Shown in pieces: positions 43,799 through 56,010 of a DNA stretch of 64,000 nucleotides. The position numbers and the translations under genes are program-made. How positions within the stretch are numbered: the stretch's first letter is position 1; each line of letters opens with the position of its first letter. The notes below the pieces were generated by a model. The model worked only from the letters and a program-made list of their open reading frames with translations. It was not told where the DNA came from and did no database searches. Origin of the DNA: Diphasiastrum complanatum (Eukaryota; Streptophyta; Lycopodiopsida; Lycopodiales; Lycopodiaceae); NCBI GenBank assembly GCA_029204225.1, contig MU832032.1:26513-90512 (forward strand), given 5' to 3'.

Positions 43799-44760
43799 GT
43801 AAGTTTCAGCTCATCATTCCATGTTCACAACCCTTGTGCTCTACATTTCACACCCTCAGTCTGGTTGGCAGATCAACTTCTATCTTCTGGGTTGAGGGAT
43901 TATTAATGGAAAAATCTCCTTCTTGTCTCGAAGACTAAGAGTTTTTTCAACGTAGTTCAGAAGAATGCTTTCTCATAACATCGTCACATCTGATGTGATT
44001 GCTAGAATCAACTGTGCTAAGAGAAATGAATGGTTTGCAGAGCTGTTCTTGCTGCAAATGCGCTGGTATGTGCATATTCTCTTGCACAGACTTTGGGGGC
44101 ATTGATCAGCATTATTGCAGGGCATAGCCTACTGTCCACCCCAATTTCGGAGTACATCAGCTTCATTCTCGATCAGGTCTCTATTGTACTCGATCTTTCT
44201 GAGACTTGTGTGGCCACAAAGCCATGGAGTTGTAATGACATACTGTAGCTTGGTCTGCTTATCCCAAACTAGTGTGAGATCAGGTTGGAGATTCTGCAAT
44301 AAATACAGCTGATGGATACAGTCATTAGTTTGTAGAAGGATAACGACACGAGAAGAATTTCATTGGAAGGAAGGAGTACTTTCTGAACCTAATCTAAGGA
44401 CAGAATGCTTTTTTCTTGGAGATTGGTAGCTGCAAAGAAAACCTATTCATGGCAAAGTCATAGAAGCATTCTATCTATTTCAAATTTACACCACTCCTCT
44501 TCATGACGTGCTGTTTGCATTTGGTGCAGATTTTTGCATACCTGGTAGTGGCAACCTCTGCGTCAGGTGCCACATTAGTGAATTTGATCAACAATGGAGG
44601 TGGTGATTTGTGGCCTTCCCTTTGCAAAGGTACTGGATTGAGTGGTTTCTGCACACTTGCAGCAGCATCTGTGAGCATTAGCTTCTTGACCTTTGTGGTG
44701 TTGGCAATTTCAGCAGTCCAGTCTGGTTATTTTTTGGCAAAACATATTACCGAATCTTAA
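43491..44760 (+). CDS. CASP-like (CASPL) four-transmembrane protein, three exons
   Basis: Exons 43491-43798, 44041-44176 and 44530-44760 join with GT-AG borders (AAA|GTAAGT, TTGCAG|AGCTG, CAG|GTCTCT, GTGCAG|ATTTT) to 224 residues. Four membrane segments: about 54-76, 104-129, 145-165 and 192-216. The Arg of segment 1 (R59 in LVLRILAVV) and the Asp at the start of segment 3 (D147 in ILDQ), both typical of CASP/CASPL proteins, are present. The second outer loop has a Trp and the C...FC pattern (W-PSLCKGTGLSGFC). The basic cytosolic start is 50 residues long. Known CASPs build plasma-membrane scaffolds for the root Casparian strip; CASPLs form membrane domains more widely. MVSD after segment 1 suggests clade 4, with low certainty. 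The gene is intact. Confidence 0.88.
44041..44176 (+). CDS. CASPL exon 2
   Basis: Completes codon 103 and encodes membrane segment 2 and the ISEYISFILDQ entry to segment 3. Ends in phase 0. Confidence 0.88.
44530..44760 (+). CDS. CASPL exon 3
   Basis: Segment 3, second outer loop, segment 4 and a short KHITES tail; stop TAA at 44758-44760. Confidence 0.88.
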   Translation: MFAYLVVATSASGATLVNLINNGGGDLWPSLCKGTGLSGFCTLAAASVSISFLTFVVLAISAVQSGYFLAKHITES

Positions 44761-45011
44761 TCTTTCTGTGACTAGAATTTTATATTGTAACATGAGTAAG
44801 TGCTATCAGAACCTTTTGCATACTGTGCCTATGCACCTTCAACCTCCAAGGTTAGGCTCATTAGACCTGTATTATTTGGCAAAATGCTTCTCATATGTGA
44901 GAAACTTCCTCTCCTCTTGTATAAGTAATCAGCTTTTTACATTAATACAAGTTTTCCTCTATTTAGTGACCTTCTTGTGAGAATAGTGAACAACTAACTT
45001 TCACCCTCCAG
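44761..45011 (+). other. 3' flank of CASPL, presumed 3' UTR
   Basis: AT-rich, no gene. No clear polyadenylation signal could be chosen. Confidence 0.5.
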
Positions 45012-45495
45012 CTGTTAGTCTAAATAATGTAGTCAGTGACATAGTTATAATGAGTCCATAAATGGGCATATTGCATGGCTGTTAAGTACCCATAAAGGTC
45101 ATTGACGTTGACAATTGTCAGAGAAAGTGCTGCTGAGACGAATCATATCACGAAGTGGTCTCAAGGAGGTTGCAGGTCGTCAAATAAGTGTAGTGGGTCA
45201 TCTATCGAAGATGACACGATAAAGGAAACCACGATGTAGACAGGACCATGACAGAAAGAAACAAAGAATGAGCATTAATTTGTCACTCTCCCTGCAGCAG
45301 AAGTTTTGTTTTTGTAGGAGACTTGTCTGCATTCTTGATTATTACAAGCTTACATTTTGAGAGTGTGTTCATCTTCCAGTAATTAGTGTTGTGTGTCTGC
45401 CAGCAATAGCTGCCTTTGCACCTGTGATTCACGAATATTTGTTCATAGTTTTACGTTAATCAAGTTCAACTGCAGCTGCATATGATCCTTCAATA
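45012..45495 (+). repeat. Copia LTR, probable
   Basis: Noncoding sequence from a TGTTAGTC string to CAATACA just before a PBS variant. Contains a GTCATC / GATGAC hairpin near 45197. No partner LTR was found downstream. Confidence 0.4.
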
Positions 45496-45510
45496 CATTC
45501 CTTTTAAAAA

Positions 45511-45522
45511 TGGTAGCAGAGC
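45511..45522 (+). promoter_or_regulatory. Copia primer-binding site, variant
   Basis: TGGTAGCAGAGC, one base different from the usual TGGTATCAGAGC. Confidence 0.65.
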
Positions 45523-45599
45523 CGGTCGATCTTAATCAGAGCCAGATTAGACACAGTAAAAAAATCTGCTCGATAGATCTTACCATAGCCAGACTAGAC

Positions 45600-47390
45600 A
45601 CAGTTAAAAATCTGCTTGATAGATCTTACCGGGAACCATTCGACGATGGCTTCCACCCTGATACAGAAGATAACGATCATCATTGATGGCACTAACTAAA
45701 GATACCGGAAGCACAAAATGAAGATGACATTGAAGAGCAAAGGAGTTTGGCGACTCATTGGCAGCACTGATCAGAAGCCCCTTGATAATGCTGAGGCAAT
45801 CTTTGACTGGTGCAAGAGGGATCACAAAGCAGCATCCCTGATATTCTTATCTTTCATTGAGAAGGTTTCAGTGAACAGTGAAGGATTCGAAACAAGCAAA
45901 TCCATATGAGACAAGTGACAAGCAGAGTATGAGAGTAGATTGGGACATAAGCCTTGCACCTAGAAAGCTAGCTCCTCAGCATGAAACGGGATGGAGGTAA
46001 TCTTCAGAAATTCATGAATGAAATGAAGAGCTTCTTTGTGCAACTAACAGCTGCAGGGGACCAGTTCAAAGTCCCTGAGGTCCAACGGATTCTATTTTTT
46101 TGTACAGGCCCTCCTGATGTCCTATTAGTCTATGAGGACGATCTTGATGAGAATGCCCAACATGACATTTATAGAAGCTGAGAAGGCAGTGGGAGAAGAA
46201 AAATGATGAGGGAGGAGGCTGAGAAGACCGACGGCCCTGAGCAGGCCATGTACACGCAGGCCGTGTACACCCCAACGTAAGGGTAATAATCCATGGAAGG
46301 GTAAGCCCCAATGTTCTAGTTCCAAGGATCAATGACCAGAGGGAGAACAAAGGCAATGAGGACCTCACAAGCAATGACATGAAAATCTTTCAAGACCAAA
46401 TGCAAGCCACAAGAAGAAAGGTGCTTGTCACTACTGCAAAATGCACGGGCATTTTGAGTATGAATGTAGAAAGAAGCTGGCTGATCTTGTGAGAAAAGAC
46501 GCTGCCAACTACGCTGAATCATCCAAGCAGGAATAGAGATTCAAGATAGCATACTCGGCTGTAGAAGAAATCTCAGACAAATTGTATCTGCAGTTGAAGC
46601 TAGCACATCAAACCAAGCTGTCAATAACTTGGCAGTTGACTCAGGTGCTACAATGCACATAAAGTGGAGAAGGCAAGTAGTGCTCACAAATTATAAGACG
46701 TGACAAGCAAAAAACTGTCTTGCTGGGAGACAATAGCCGATATGAAGTGCAAGGGACTGGAGTAATCCAATTAGGAGCACATCATGTCCTTTTACTAAGG
46801 AAAGACAACCTGTTATTCGCGAGGATCACCGATATGGGCATGACGGTCAGTTTCGATACTGACTCATGCCCAATTAGAGATTTCAAAACATGTAAGATCA
46901 TTGCCACAACACCCTGATCTGGGCACTGATATCAATTGATGATTCCCAATCATGAAGACGAGGTGATGCTAACCACAACTACTCAAGACGAGTGTGAGCT
47001 CTGGCATGAAAGGATGGGGCAACCAAACCTAAATGCATTACAATGACTGCATAGTGAAGGATTAGTCACAGGACTGAAACTCAACATGCTGAGCATTTCA
47101 TAAAGCTTATGCACTTGTTAAGCAGCTAGAGGGCCATTCAAAAGGGTTGGAGCTCATGCAAAGGAGGAAAACTCGTGAATTGCAAATGGGTTTACAAGAA
47201 GAAGCACAAGGCTCATGGATCTTTGGATCACTATAAGGCAAGACTAGTAGAAGATTTTCTCAAAGATATGGAATTGATTACAATGAAACATTTTTTCCAC
47301 TTGTGAAATGGACAGCATCAAAATGCTTTTGATGTACTGTTATTGTTAAAGCCAACCAAAGCAAGGACACAATTCGGTGATGACACTCTA
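45600..47390 (+). pseudogene. Decayed Ty1/copia: gag, protease, pre-integrase and RT start
   Basis: gag parts: DNAEAIFDWCKRDHKAASLIF near 45790, zinc knuckle CHYCKMHGHFEYEC near 46430. Protease DSGATMHI near 46640, then LLGDNSRYEVQGTG. GAG-pre-integrase LWHERMGQPNLNAL near 47000. Integrase is absent; RT start NCKWVYKKKHKAHGS and HYKARLV follows at 47180. More than six stops or frame changes. Clearly dead. Confidence 0.8.
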
Positions 47391-47604
47391 TAACCACGCA
47401 TCCATAGAGATCCTACCATCTCACCCTTGTCAATGGAGCTATAGACAACTATCAAGTACACTCAGGCTCCCACCAAGCTATGACGTCCCATACCACCGCA
47501 TCCTAGCTTTGTCCTTTTTATACATGTATCTTGAGGCAAGATATCATCTTGACCTAACCATGTGGGAGAGCTCTTCATTCCTCAAGAGAGAATGAATACC
47601 AAGC

Positions 47605-47790
47605 TCATGGAGGCTAGGTTGGTTAGCTTGACATCCAAAGTTTCTTTGGAGTCTCAGGTTCGAGCCTCACCTTGGAAACCAAGAAGCATAACTTAGTTGG
47701 AGTAGGCTTTGATGCCTTTGAATATTAGATTGGGACTCAATCTACAGGGGGCCAATAGTGGCATCTTATGTGGATCCCCTCTCATTTAAA
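47605..47790 (+). mobile_element. tRNA-derived SINE candidate
   Basis: An A-box-like TGGTTAGCTTG at 47620-47630 and a B-box GGTTCGAGCCT at 47657-47667 lie 37 bases apart, as in tRNA-type pol III promoters. The rest does not fold as a tRNA, and the body runs on to an AT-rich end near 47785. No target duplication was found. Confidence 0.5.
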
Positions 47791-48956
<1,166 letters not shown>

Positions 48957-49253
48957 CTCAACTTTGGGTTTTTTTAATTTTACAATACATATTTTGAACT
49001 CTAAAATCCTTTATCCACTTTAAGGTTTTTGAGCACTTATATGAGATTGGTTAGATTGATTTTCTCAACATCAACTCTACAACCATCTATATAAACATGT
49101 CTGTTTTGTTTTACAATTTTCTTACTAGACAAATGTGAAGCCCATGTGACATTAACTAGCACTTGCTAATGACCCAACTTTGAGGGCTTAAACCCCTAGA
49201 CATTGGCATGGCTTCACCAGTCCATTAATGACCCTTCTCACTGTGACAACCAA

Positions 49254-49255
<2 letters not shown>

Positions 49256-49340
<85 letters not shown>
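49256..49340. repeat. CT microsatellite
   Basis: About 42 uninterrupted units. Confidence 0.97.
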
Positions 49341-49343
<3 letters not shown>

Positions 49344-50709
49344 GAGACTCACATTGTGAATAAGACTACAACACTCAATTTTGTGTACTACGCTGGGCAG
49401 AGAGTATTCCAACATTCACCAATGCAAAAATTTTCAATCGAAGAATTATGGAGTGGTTTTTTTTATTCCCTCTTAAATTCATCAAATTTATTTTATGAAA
49501 CATTTTTTCTTTATCACCATTTAGTTTTGGAGGGCCAAATTTTTAATTCAGGAAGTTTGACAAAATATGTAATTTCTTTTAGATACAACACAAAAAAAGA
49601 GTATTTATAAACATTTTAAATGTTTACGCTACTTCAAAATAATTGGAAATGGGTAATCCTTAATGTTGGCATCGCTCTCTTCAAAATGGCAACTCTTGTT
49701 GATGTGAAAAGACGGCGACTTTTTAAAAAGTATACATGTTCAAAACTCTTGCATTTGAAATTGAATTTATTTAATTTACAAATTACAATGTAAATGCATA
49801 TCTAATGTTTTTTGGATGCCACCTACCTTCTTAGTTGTGAAGTGGAAGAACTACGGAATGGGGAGCTCACCATTCTAAGTAGTTCAATATCGATCCAATT
49901 CTTAACGCTTCACATTTGTAAACTATTTCACTCTTTATTTTAAATTAGCTTTGCCCTCCTCTCTGGCTACATTTCTATACACATCCACTTTATAAGTTGA
50001 AGCACCAAGTTTATGACACTCTCCTTTTATTTTGTTAAGAATAGCATTACATATATTGGTATATGAACACATTATTATTGATAATGCCAAGTAGTTGAAA
50101 CTTCACGTTAGTGGGGTAATGACGTATAACTAATGTACAAAGAAGGTTTATGACAAGGTTAGATCAATGCAAGATCCAATTAGCACTACTCAATGCGTTG
50201 TTTTTATTTAGTATAAGTTTTCCCATGAGTATGAGATTGTTTTTTAAAAGGTAGAAGATAAATCAACAAAATGACATTTATGTAGAGAGAGTGCTGGGTG
50301 CCAACTGACAAGGTGCTTACCATCCTTAGTCATGTAAATAGTAAAGTTTTGCAATAAAGTGGTTTAGTCAAAATTTTGAACATGTAAGTGATCCCAACGC
50401 TTGGAAGTCAATCTTTTCATGTTAAGATTAACCCTGAACAATATTGAAAGGATCCATAAAGACTTTTTGATCATTTCCATTTGGATTGGCAGAAAAAGAA
50501 TTACATCCTCTTTGTGCCATGTAAAGAAGCAACAAAGTCTTGAAAATGTTTCAAGAAGCAATAAGAATGATAAAGATGAAAACCTTGTAGCTAAGTTTTT
50601 GCGATGTAGTAGCAATATTTTTGTCATAAAACTTTTTGAAGCCTATTTGGCTAAACATTATTTTAGGGTGTTTGTAAGCAACAATGGAGATTACCAACAC
50701 ACCATAACT

Positions 50710-50740
<31 letters not shown>
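49341..50740. other. No gene recognised; TG microsatellite at 50711-50738
   Basis: Open frames up to 120 codons lack known domains, and their composition follows the AT-rich base content. Confidence 0.45.
50711..50738. repeat. TG microsatellite
   Basis: 14 units. Confidence 0.95.
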
Positions 50741-50741
<1 letters not shown>

Positions 50742-50849
50742 AGTAAAGAGTGTCCATCATTGACGGGCAATGGAGGCCGATCTAGGTGGCAGCCGATGAT
50801 TTGAATCATGGCCGATTTCGCACATCTTGCATCTCGAATATCTAACATT

Positions 50850-50968
50850 CGAGTCTTTGGAAAAAGTTGAGCCTTTAAAAAAATTCGAGTCTTCGAAAAA
50901 ATTCTAGTCTTCTAAAAAATTCGAGTTTTTGAAAAAAAAATCGAGTCATTTGATAAAATTGCTGCTTG
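50850..50968 (+). repeat. TTCGAGTCTT minisatellite, array 1
   Basis: Units of 17-19 bases such as TTCGAGTCTTTGGAAAAA. The same units, in reverse, fill 51530-51680. Confidence 0.8.
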
Positions 50969-51702
50969 GCTTGCCACGCAAGCCTATGTTAGAACTACAT
51001 AGTTTGCCATGTGGCAAACCCCAAGCTTGCATGACTTGCCATGGGGTAGGCCTACATGGCTTGCCACGTGCAGTCTACGACAGGTTTGGTAGATATCAGA
51101 CCTATGACATGCCTATATGGCCTGCTACACAAGCCCATCGAGCCAGACATTGGTCGGATTCCGTAAAGAATGGTCAGAACTTCAAATGGGTGATGTCCAC
51201 AGGTTCGTGGGCTTGACACGAACCCACAGGTTTATTCACAGCTCAATTCCGACGCCGTTTGGTGAGGGGAATGCCACTAAATGGACTACTTTCCAACATT
51301 CATGAGAACTAGTTCAATGTCGCCGAACGAAGTCCATTTTTTTGGACCCTTTGTTCCGTCCTATGCTGCACGCCAAGACGAACCTGCAGGACTAAACCGG
51401 GCTCCAAACGATTCAGTACTCACACAAAAACGTGCGTCCGAACTAAAAACCCTATACGCATTCTTGGGATTCTAGGCCCGTCGAAATTGGTCGGATTCAA
51501 TAAAAAACGGTTAAAACTTTAGATTTTCTTAAGACTCGAATTTTTCTGAAGACTCAAATTTTTTCGAAGATTTGAATTTTTTCAATGACTTGAATTTTTC
51601 CAAAGGATTGAATTTTTCCAAAGACTCGCATTTTTTCAAAGACTCGAATTTTTCCGAAGGATCGAAAGACCCTTTGTACTGTCAAGTCAAATTTTTCAAT
51701 AG

Positions 51703-51705
<3 letters not shown>
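50968..51705 (+). repeat. Composite arm A, forward copy
   Basis: Its reverse complement is 54048-54760 with small differences. It includes a unique-like core (about 51130-51480, with GACACGAACCCACAGG and GCCGAACGAAGTCC) and ends in a TTCGAGTC array written in reverse. Confidence 0.8.

Positions 51706-51706
<1 letters not shown>

Positions 51707-51758
<52 letters not shown>
51707..51758. repeat. GA microsatellite at the border of satellite copy 1
   Basis: About 26 units. Confidence 0.95.
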
Positions 51759-51759
<1 letters not shown>

Positions 51760-52955
51760 ACGTAGGCCTACCATAGGCTTGTGTGGCTTGTCACATGGCC
51801 TACCATAGGCTATGTAGTAGGCCACCGAGGCCTACTATCTAGCAAGCCTATCATAGGTTGCCACATGGAAAGCCAAGTAGGCCTGTCACATGACAAATCA
51901 TGCAAGCTTGGGGTTTGCCACATGTCCAGCCATGTCGGCCTACCATAGGCTTGTGCAGCAAGCCAAAAGAGCTCTACCATATAGGCTTGAGTGGACCCAG
52001 AGAGAGATATAGAGAGGTGGGCTCGAAAGTTGACACATGGCAAGCCATGTAGGCCTACCATAGGCTTGCATGGCAGACCACATAGGCATGGCATAGGCCT
52101 CATGTCTGCCATGCAAGCATATTGTAGGTTGCCACATAGGCTTGCCATAGGCTTGTGTGGCAAGCCAACCAGGCTCTGCCATGTAGGCTTGAGTGGACAT
52201 AGAGAGAGAAAGAGGTGGGGCTCGCAAGCTACCACGTCTGAAGCCACGTAAGCCTGCAATGTAGAAAACCATGGAGGGTGATACTTCCCATGTCGTAAGC
52301 CACGTAGGACTACCATAGGCTTGTGTAACAAGCCACATAGGCATGTCATAAATCTACTATCTGCCAATCTTGTCGTAGGCTGCCACGTGGAAAGCCACAT
52401 AGGTCTACCACGTGGCAAGTCTTGCAAGCTAAGGGTTTGCCATGTGGCAAACCATGTAGGTCTAGCATAGGCTTGTGTGGCAAGCCAACCAGGCTTTGCC
52501 GCGTAGGCCTGAGTGAACCTAGAGAGAGAAAGAGGTGGGGCTCAAATGCTGCCACATGGCAAGCCACATATGCCTTCCATAGGCTTGCATGGCTTGCCAC
52601 ATGGCCTACCATAGGCTTGTGTAACAGGCCGCATAGGCCTGCTATCTACCAAGCCTGTCATAGGCTGCCATGTGGCAATCACATATGGCTGCCACATGGA
52701 AAATCATGCAGGCTTGGGGTTAGCCATGTGGCAAGCCACGTAGGCCCATCATAGGTTGGCAAGCCAACCAGGCTTTGCCTACGTGGTCTGCTATCTGCTA
52801 AGTCTGTCGCACAATGCCACGGGGCAAGCCACGTAGGCAAATCATGCAAGCTTGAGGTTTGCCATGTGGCAAGTATGTAGGCCTATCATAGGCTTGTATG
52901 GCAAGCAAACCGAGCTCTACTACGTAGGTTTGAGTGGACCTAGCGAGATATATAT
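51755..52955 (+). repeat. Satellite, copy 1
   Basis: Matches 54847-56010 in order. GAGTGGACC-tagagagag punctuation occurs at 51989, 52191, 52511 and 52932 (intervals 202, 320, 421), against 55081, 55283, 55590 and 55998 in copy 2 (202, 307, 408). Confidence 0.8.
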
Positions 52956-53342
52956 AGGTGGGCTCGAAAGTTGCCATGCAGGCCTACCATAGGCTTGCGT
53001 GGCAAGCCACATAGGCATGACATAGGTCTGATGTCTGCCATGCAAGCATGTCACAAGCTACCACATAGGCTTGCCATAGGCTTGTGTGGCAAGCCAACCA
53101 AGCTCTACCATGTAGGCTTGAGTGGACCTAGAGAGAGAGAGAGAGGTGGGGCTCACAAGTTGCCATGTGGCAAGCCACGTAGGCCTATCATAGGCTTGTG
53201 TGGCAGGTCATAGGCATGACATAGGCTTGATGTCTGCCATGCAGGCATATTGCAGTCTGCCACATAGGCTTGACATAGGCTTGTGTGGCAAGTTAACTAA
53301 GCTATGCACCATGTAGGTCTGCCATGCAAGCTTGAGTGCAAC

Positions 53343-53346
<4 letters not shown>

Positions 53347-53387
<41 letters not shown>
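53347..53387. repeat. GA microsatellite within the satellite
   Basis: About 20 units, placed where the satellite punctuation GAGTG-ac-tagagagag is expected. Confidence 0.95.
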
Positions 53388-53388
<1 letters not shown>

Positions 53389-53884
53389 CCCACCAAGCCT
53401 GCGTTTTGAAGCCTTCCCAGCCCTTCACAACCGATTTTTTCTTCATAGAAATGTATTTTCATCTCAACCTTTTGTCTGATAATTTAAAAATTCCTTAGAG
53501 CACCCTTCAAATTTTTGATAATGAAAGTCTCATTTGTTTAAACACACCTTTCACTATGAAAGTATGTACATGCACTTCAAAACACTTTGTGTGTTGGTAA
53601 AGGATAATTTGAATTTGGAGTGGGCCCCTTAGATGCATGCATGGGGAGGAGGGTCATGCATCATTTTCCCCATACATGCATCCTTCTCCCCAAGTTTTAT
53701 AGTTAAAAAAAGTGCATGTATGGGTGAGGGAAGGAGTATGCATGGTGCACCCATACACATGCGCAAAACTATACATAAGTGTAAATATATATATAGACTA
53801 GTAAAGAGTGCCCGTCGTTGACGGACAATGGAGTCCGATGATTTGGATCATGGCCAATCTCACAAATCTTGCATCTCGAATATC

Positions 53885-54225
53885 TAACATTCGCGTCTTT
53901 GAAAAAATTCGAGTCTTTGGAAAGAATTGAGCCTTTAAAAAAATTCGAGTCTTCGGAAACATTCTAGTCTTCTAAAAAGTTCGAGTTTTTGAAAAAAAAA
54001 ATCAAGTCTTTTGATAAAATTGAGTCTTTTAAAAAATTCTAGTCTATTGAGAAATTTCACTTGACAGTACAAAGGGTCCTTCGATCCTTCGGAAAAATTC
54101 GAGTCTTTGGAAAAATTCAATCCTTTGGAAAAATTCAAGTCATTGGAAAAATTCAAGTCTTCAAAAAATTCAAGTCTTTCCAACAATTCGAGTCTTCGAA
54201 AAAATTCGAGTCTTAAAAAAATCTG
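53885..54225 (+). repeat. TTCGAGTCTT minisatellite, array 2
   Basis: About 17 units, interrupted at 54040-54090 by the border of the inverted arm. Confidence 0.8.
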
Positions 54226-54760
54226 AAGTTCTGACCGTTTTTTACTGAATCCAACCAATTTCGACGGGCCTAGAATCCCAAGAATGCGTATAGGGTTTCT
54301 AGTTTGGACGCATGTTTTTGTGTGAGTACTGAATCGTTTGGAGCCCGATTTGCAGGTTCGTCTCGGCGTGCGGCATAGGACGGAACAAAGATCCAAAAAA
54401 AACGAACTTCGTTCGGCGACATTGAACTAGTTCTTATGAATGTTGAAAAGTAGTCCATTTAGTGGCATTCCCCTCGCCAAACGGCGTCGAAATTGAGCTG
54501 TGAATGAACTTGTGGGTTCGTGTCAAGCCCACGAACCTGTGGACAACACTCGGTTGAAGTTCTGACCATTTTTACGGAATCCGACCAATTTCTGGCTCGA
54601 TGGGCTTGTGTAGCAGGCCATGTACGCATGTCATAGGTCTGATAGCAAACTGCACGTGGCAAGCCATGTAGGCCTACCCCATGGCAAGTCATGCAAGCTT
54701 GGGGTTTGTCACATGGCAAATCACGTAGTTCTAACATAGGCTTGTGTGGCAAGCCAACCA
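54048..54760 (-). repeat. Composite arm A, inverted copy
   Basis: Matches 50968-51705 read backwards over its full length. A 70-bp piece of the same core recurs at about 56115-56185 (GGAGCCCGATTTG). Confidence 0.8.
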
Positions 54761-54780
54761 GGCTCTGTCATGTAGGCCTC

Positions 54781-54784
<4 letters not shown>

Positions 54785-54846
<62 letters not shown>
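54785..54846. repeat. GA microsatellite at the border of satellite copy 2
   Basis: About 31 units. Confidence 0.95.
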
Positions 54847-54851
<5 letters not shown>

Positions 54852-56010
54852 CCACGTAGGCCTACCATAGGCTTGTGTGGTTTGTCACATGGCCTACGAT
54901 AGGCTATGTAGTAGGCCACATAGGCCTACTATCTAGCAAGCCTATCATAGGTTGCCACATGGCAAGCCAAGTAGGCCTGTCACGGCAAATCATGCAAGCT
55001 TGGGGTTTGCCACATGGCAAGCCATGGCGGCCTACCATAGGCTTGTGCAGCAAGCCAACAGAGCTCTACCATATAGGCCTGAGTGGACCTAGAGAGAGAT
55101 ATAGAGAGGTGGGCTCGAAAGCTGACACATGGCAAGCCATGTAGGCCTACCATAGGCTTGCATGGCAGACCACATAGGCATGGCATAGGCCTCATGTCTG
55201 CCATGCAAGCATGTTGTAGGTTGCCACATAGGCTTGCCATAGGCTTGTGTGGCAAGCCAACCAGGCTCTGCCATGTAGGCTTGAGTGGACATAGAGAGAG
55301 AAAGAGGTGGAGCTCGCAAGCTACCACGTGGCAAGCCACATAGAAAACCATGGAGGGTGATACTTCTCATGTCGCAAGCCATGTAGGACTGCCATAGGCT
55401 TGTGTAGCAAGCCACATAGGCATGTCATAAATCTACTGTCTGCCAATCTTGTCGTAGGCTGCCATGTGGAAAGCCACATAGGTCTACCACATGGCAAGTC
55501 TTGCAAGCTAAGGGTTTGCCATGTGGCAAACCATGTAGGTCTAACATAGGCTTGTGTGGCAAACCAACCAAGCTTTGCCGCGTAGGCCTGAGTGAACCTA
55601 GAGAGAGAAAGAGGTGGGGCTCAAAAGATGCCATGTGGCAAGCCACGTATGACTTCCATAGGCTTGCGTGGCTTGCCACATGGCCTACCATAGGGTTGTG
55701 TAACAGGCCCCATAGGCCTGCTATCTACCAAGCCTGTCATAGGTTGCCATGTGGCAATCACGTATGGCTGCCGCGTGGAAAATCATGCAGGCTTGGATTA
55801 GCCATGTGGCATTTCACATAGGCCCATCATAGGTTGGCAAGCCAACCAAGCTCTGCCTACGTGGTCTGCTATCTGCTAAGTCTGTTGCACACTGTCACAA
55901 GGCAAGCCACGTAGGCAAATCATGCAAGCTTGAGGTTTGTATGTAGGCCTATCACAGGCTTGTATGGCAAGCAAACCGGGCTCTGCTTTGTAGGTTTGAG
56001 TGGACCTAGA
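54847..56010 (+). repeat. Satellite, copy 2
   Basis: Direct duplicate of 51755-52955, about 95% alike by eye where compared. It ends where GAGTGGACC-tagagagag runs into unrelated TG-rich sequence. Confidence 0.8.

Larger units (their letters stand above)
50741..56010. repeat. Complex satellite block with duplicated 3.05-kb composite
   Basis: Copy 1: a unique-looking lead (50741-50850), a TTCGAGTC array (50850-50968), a 0.74-kb arm (50968-51705), a GA run, satellite (51755-52955). Copy 2: the same lead (53785-53885), the array, the same arm but inverted (54048-54760), a GA run, the same satellite (54847-56010). Between them lies more satellite (52955-53470) and a short AT-rich part. The satellite is made of 35-45-base units containing GCCTACCATAGGCTTGTGTGGCA-like strings. 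Long open frames here (up to 205 codons) are by-products of the repeat. Confidence 0.8.

Noticed and set aside
47620-47667. Genuine tRNA gene from A- and B-box matches
   Set aside because: No acceptor stem pairing or anticodon arm could be drawn, so a SINE is more likely.
49203-49610. 135-codon plus-strand frame across the CT microsatellite
   Set aside because: Its middle is a LSLSLS run from the repeat and the flanks are AT-rich with no domain.
51810-52427. 205-codon minus-strand frame with HGLPCGKP-like peptide repeats (and similar frames at 51940-52344, 54980-55351)
   Set aside because: All arise from the satellite units; they have overlapping alternatives in other frames, no known domain, and end within the repeat.
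53885-54225. TTCGAGTC array considered as a CRISPR-like array
   Set aside because: Units are contiguous and degenerate with no unique spacers, and the genome is plant nuclear.
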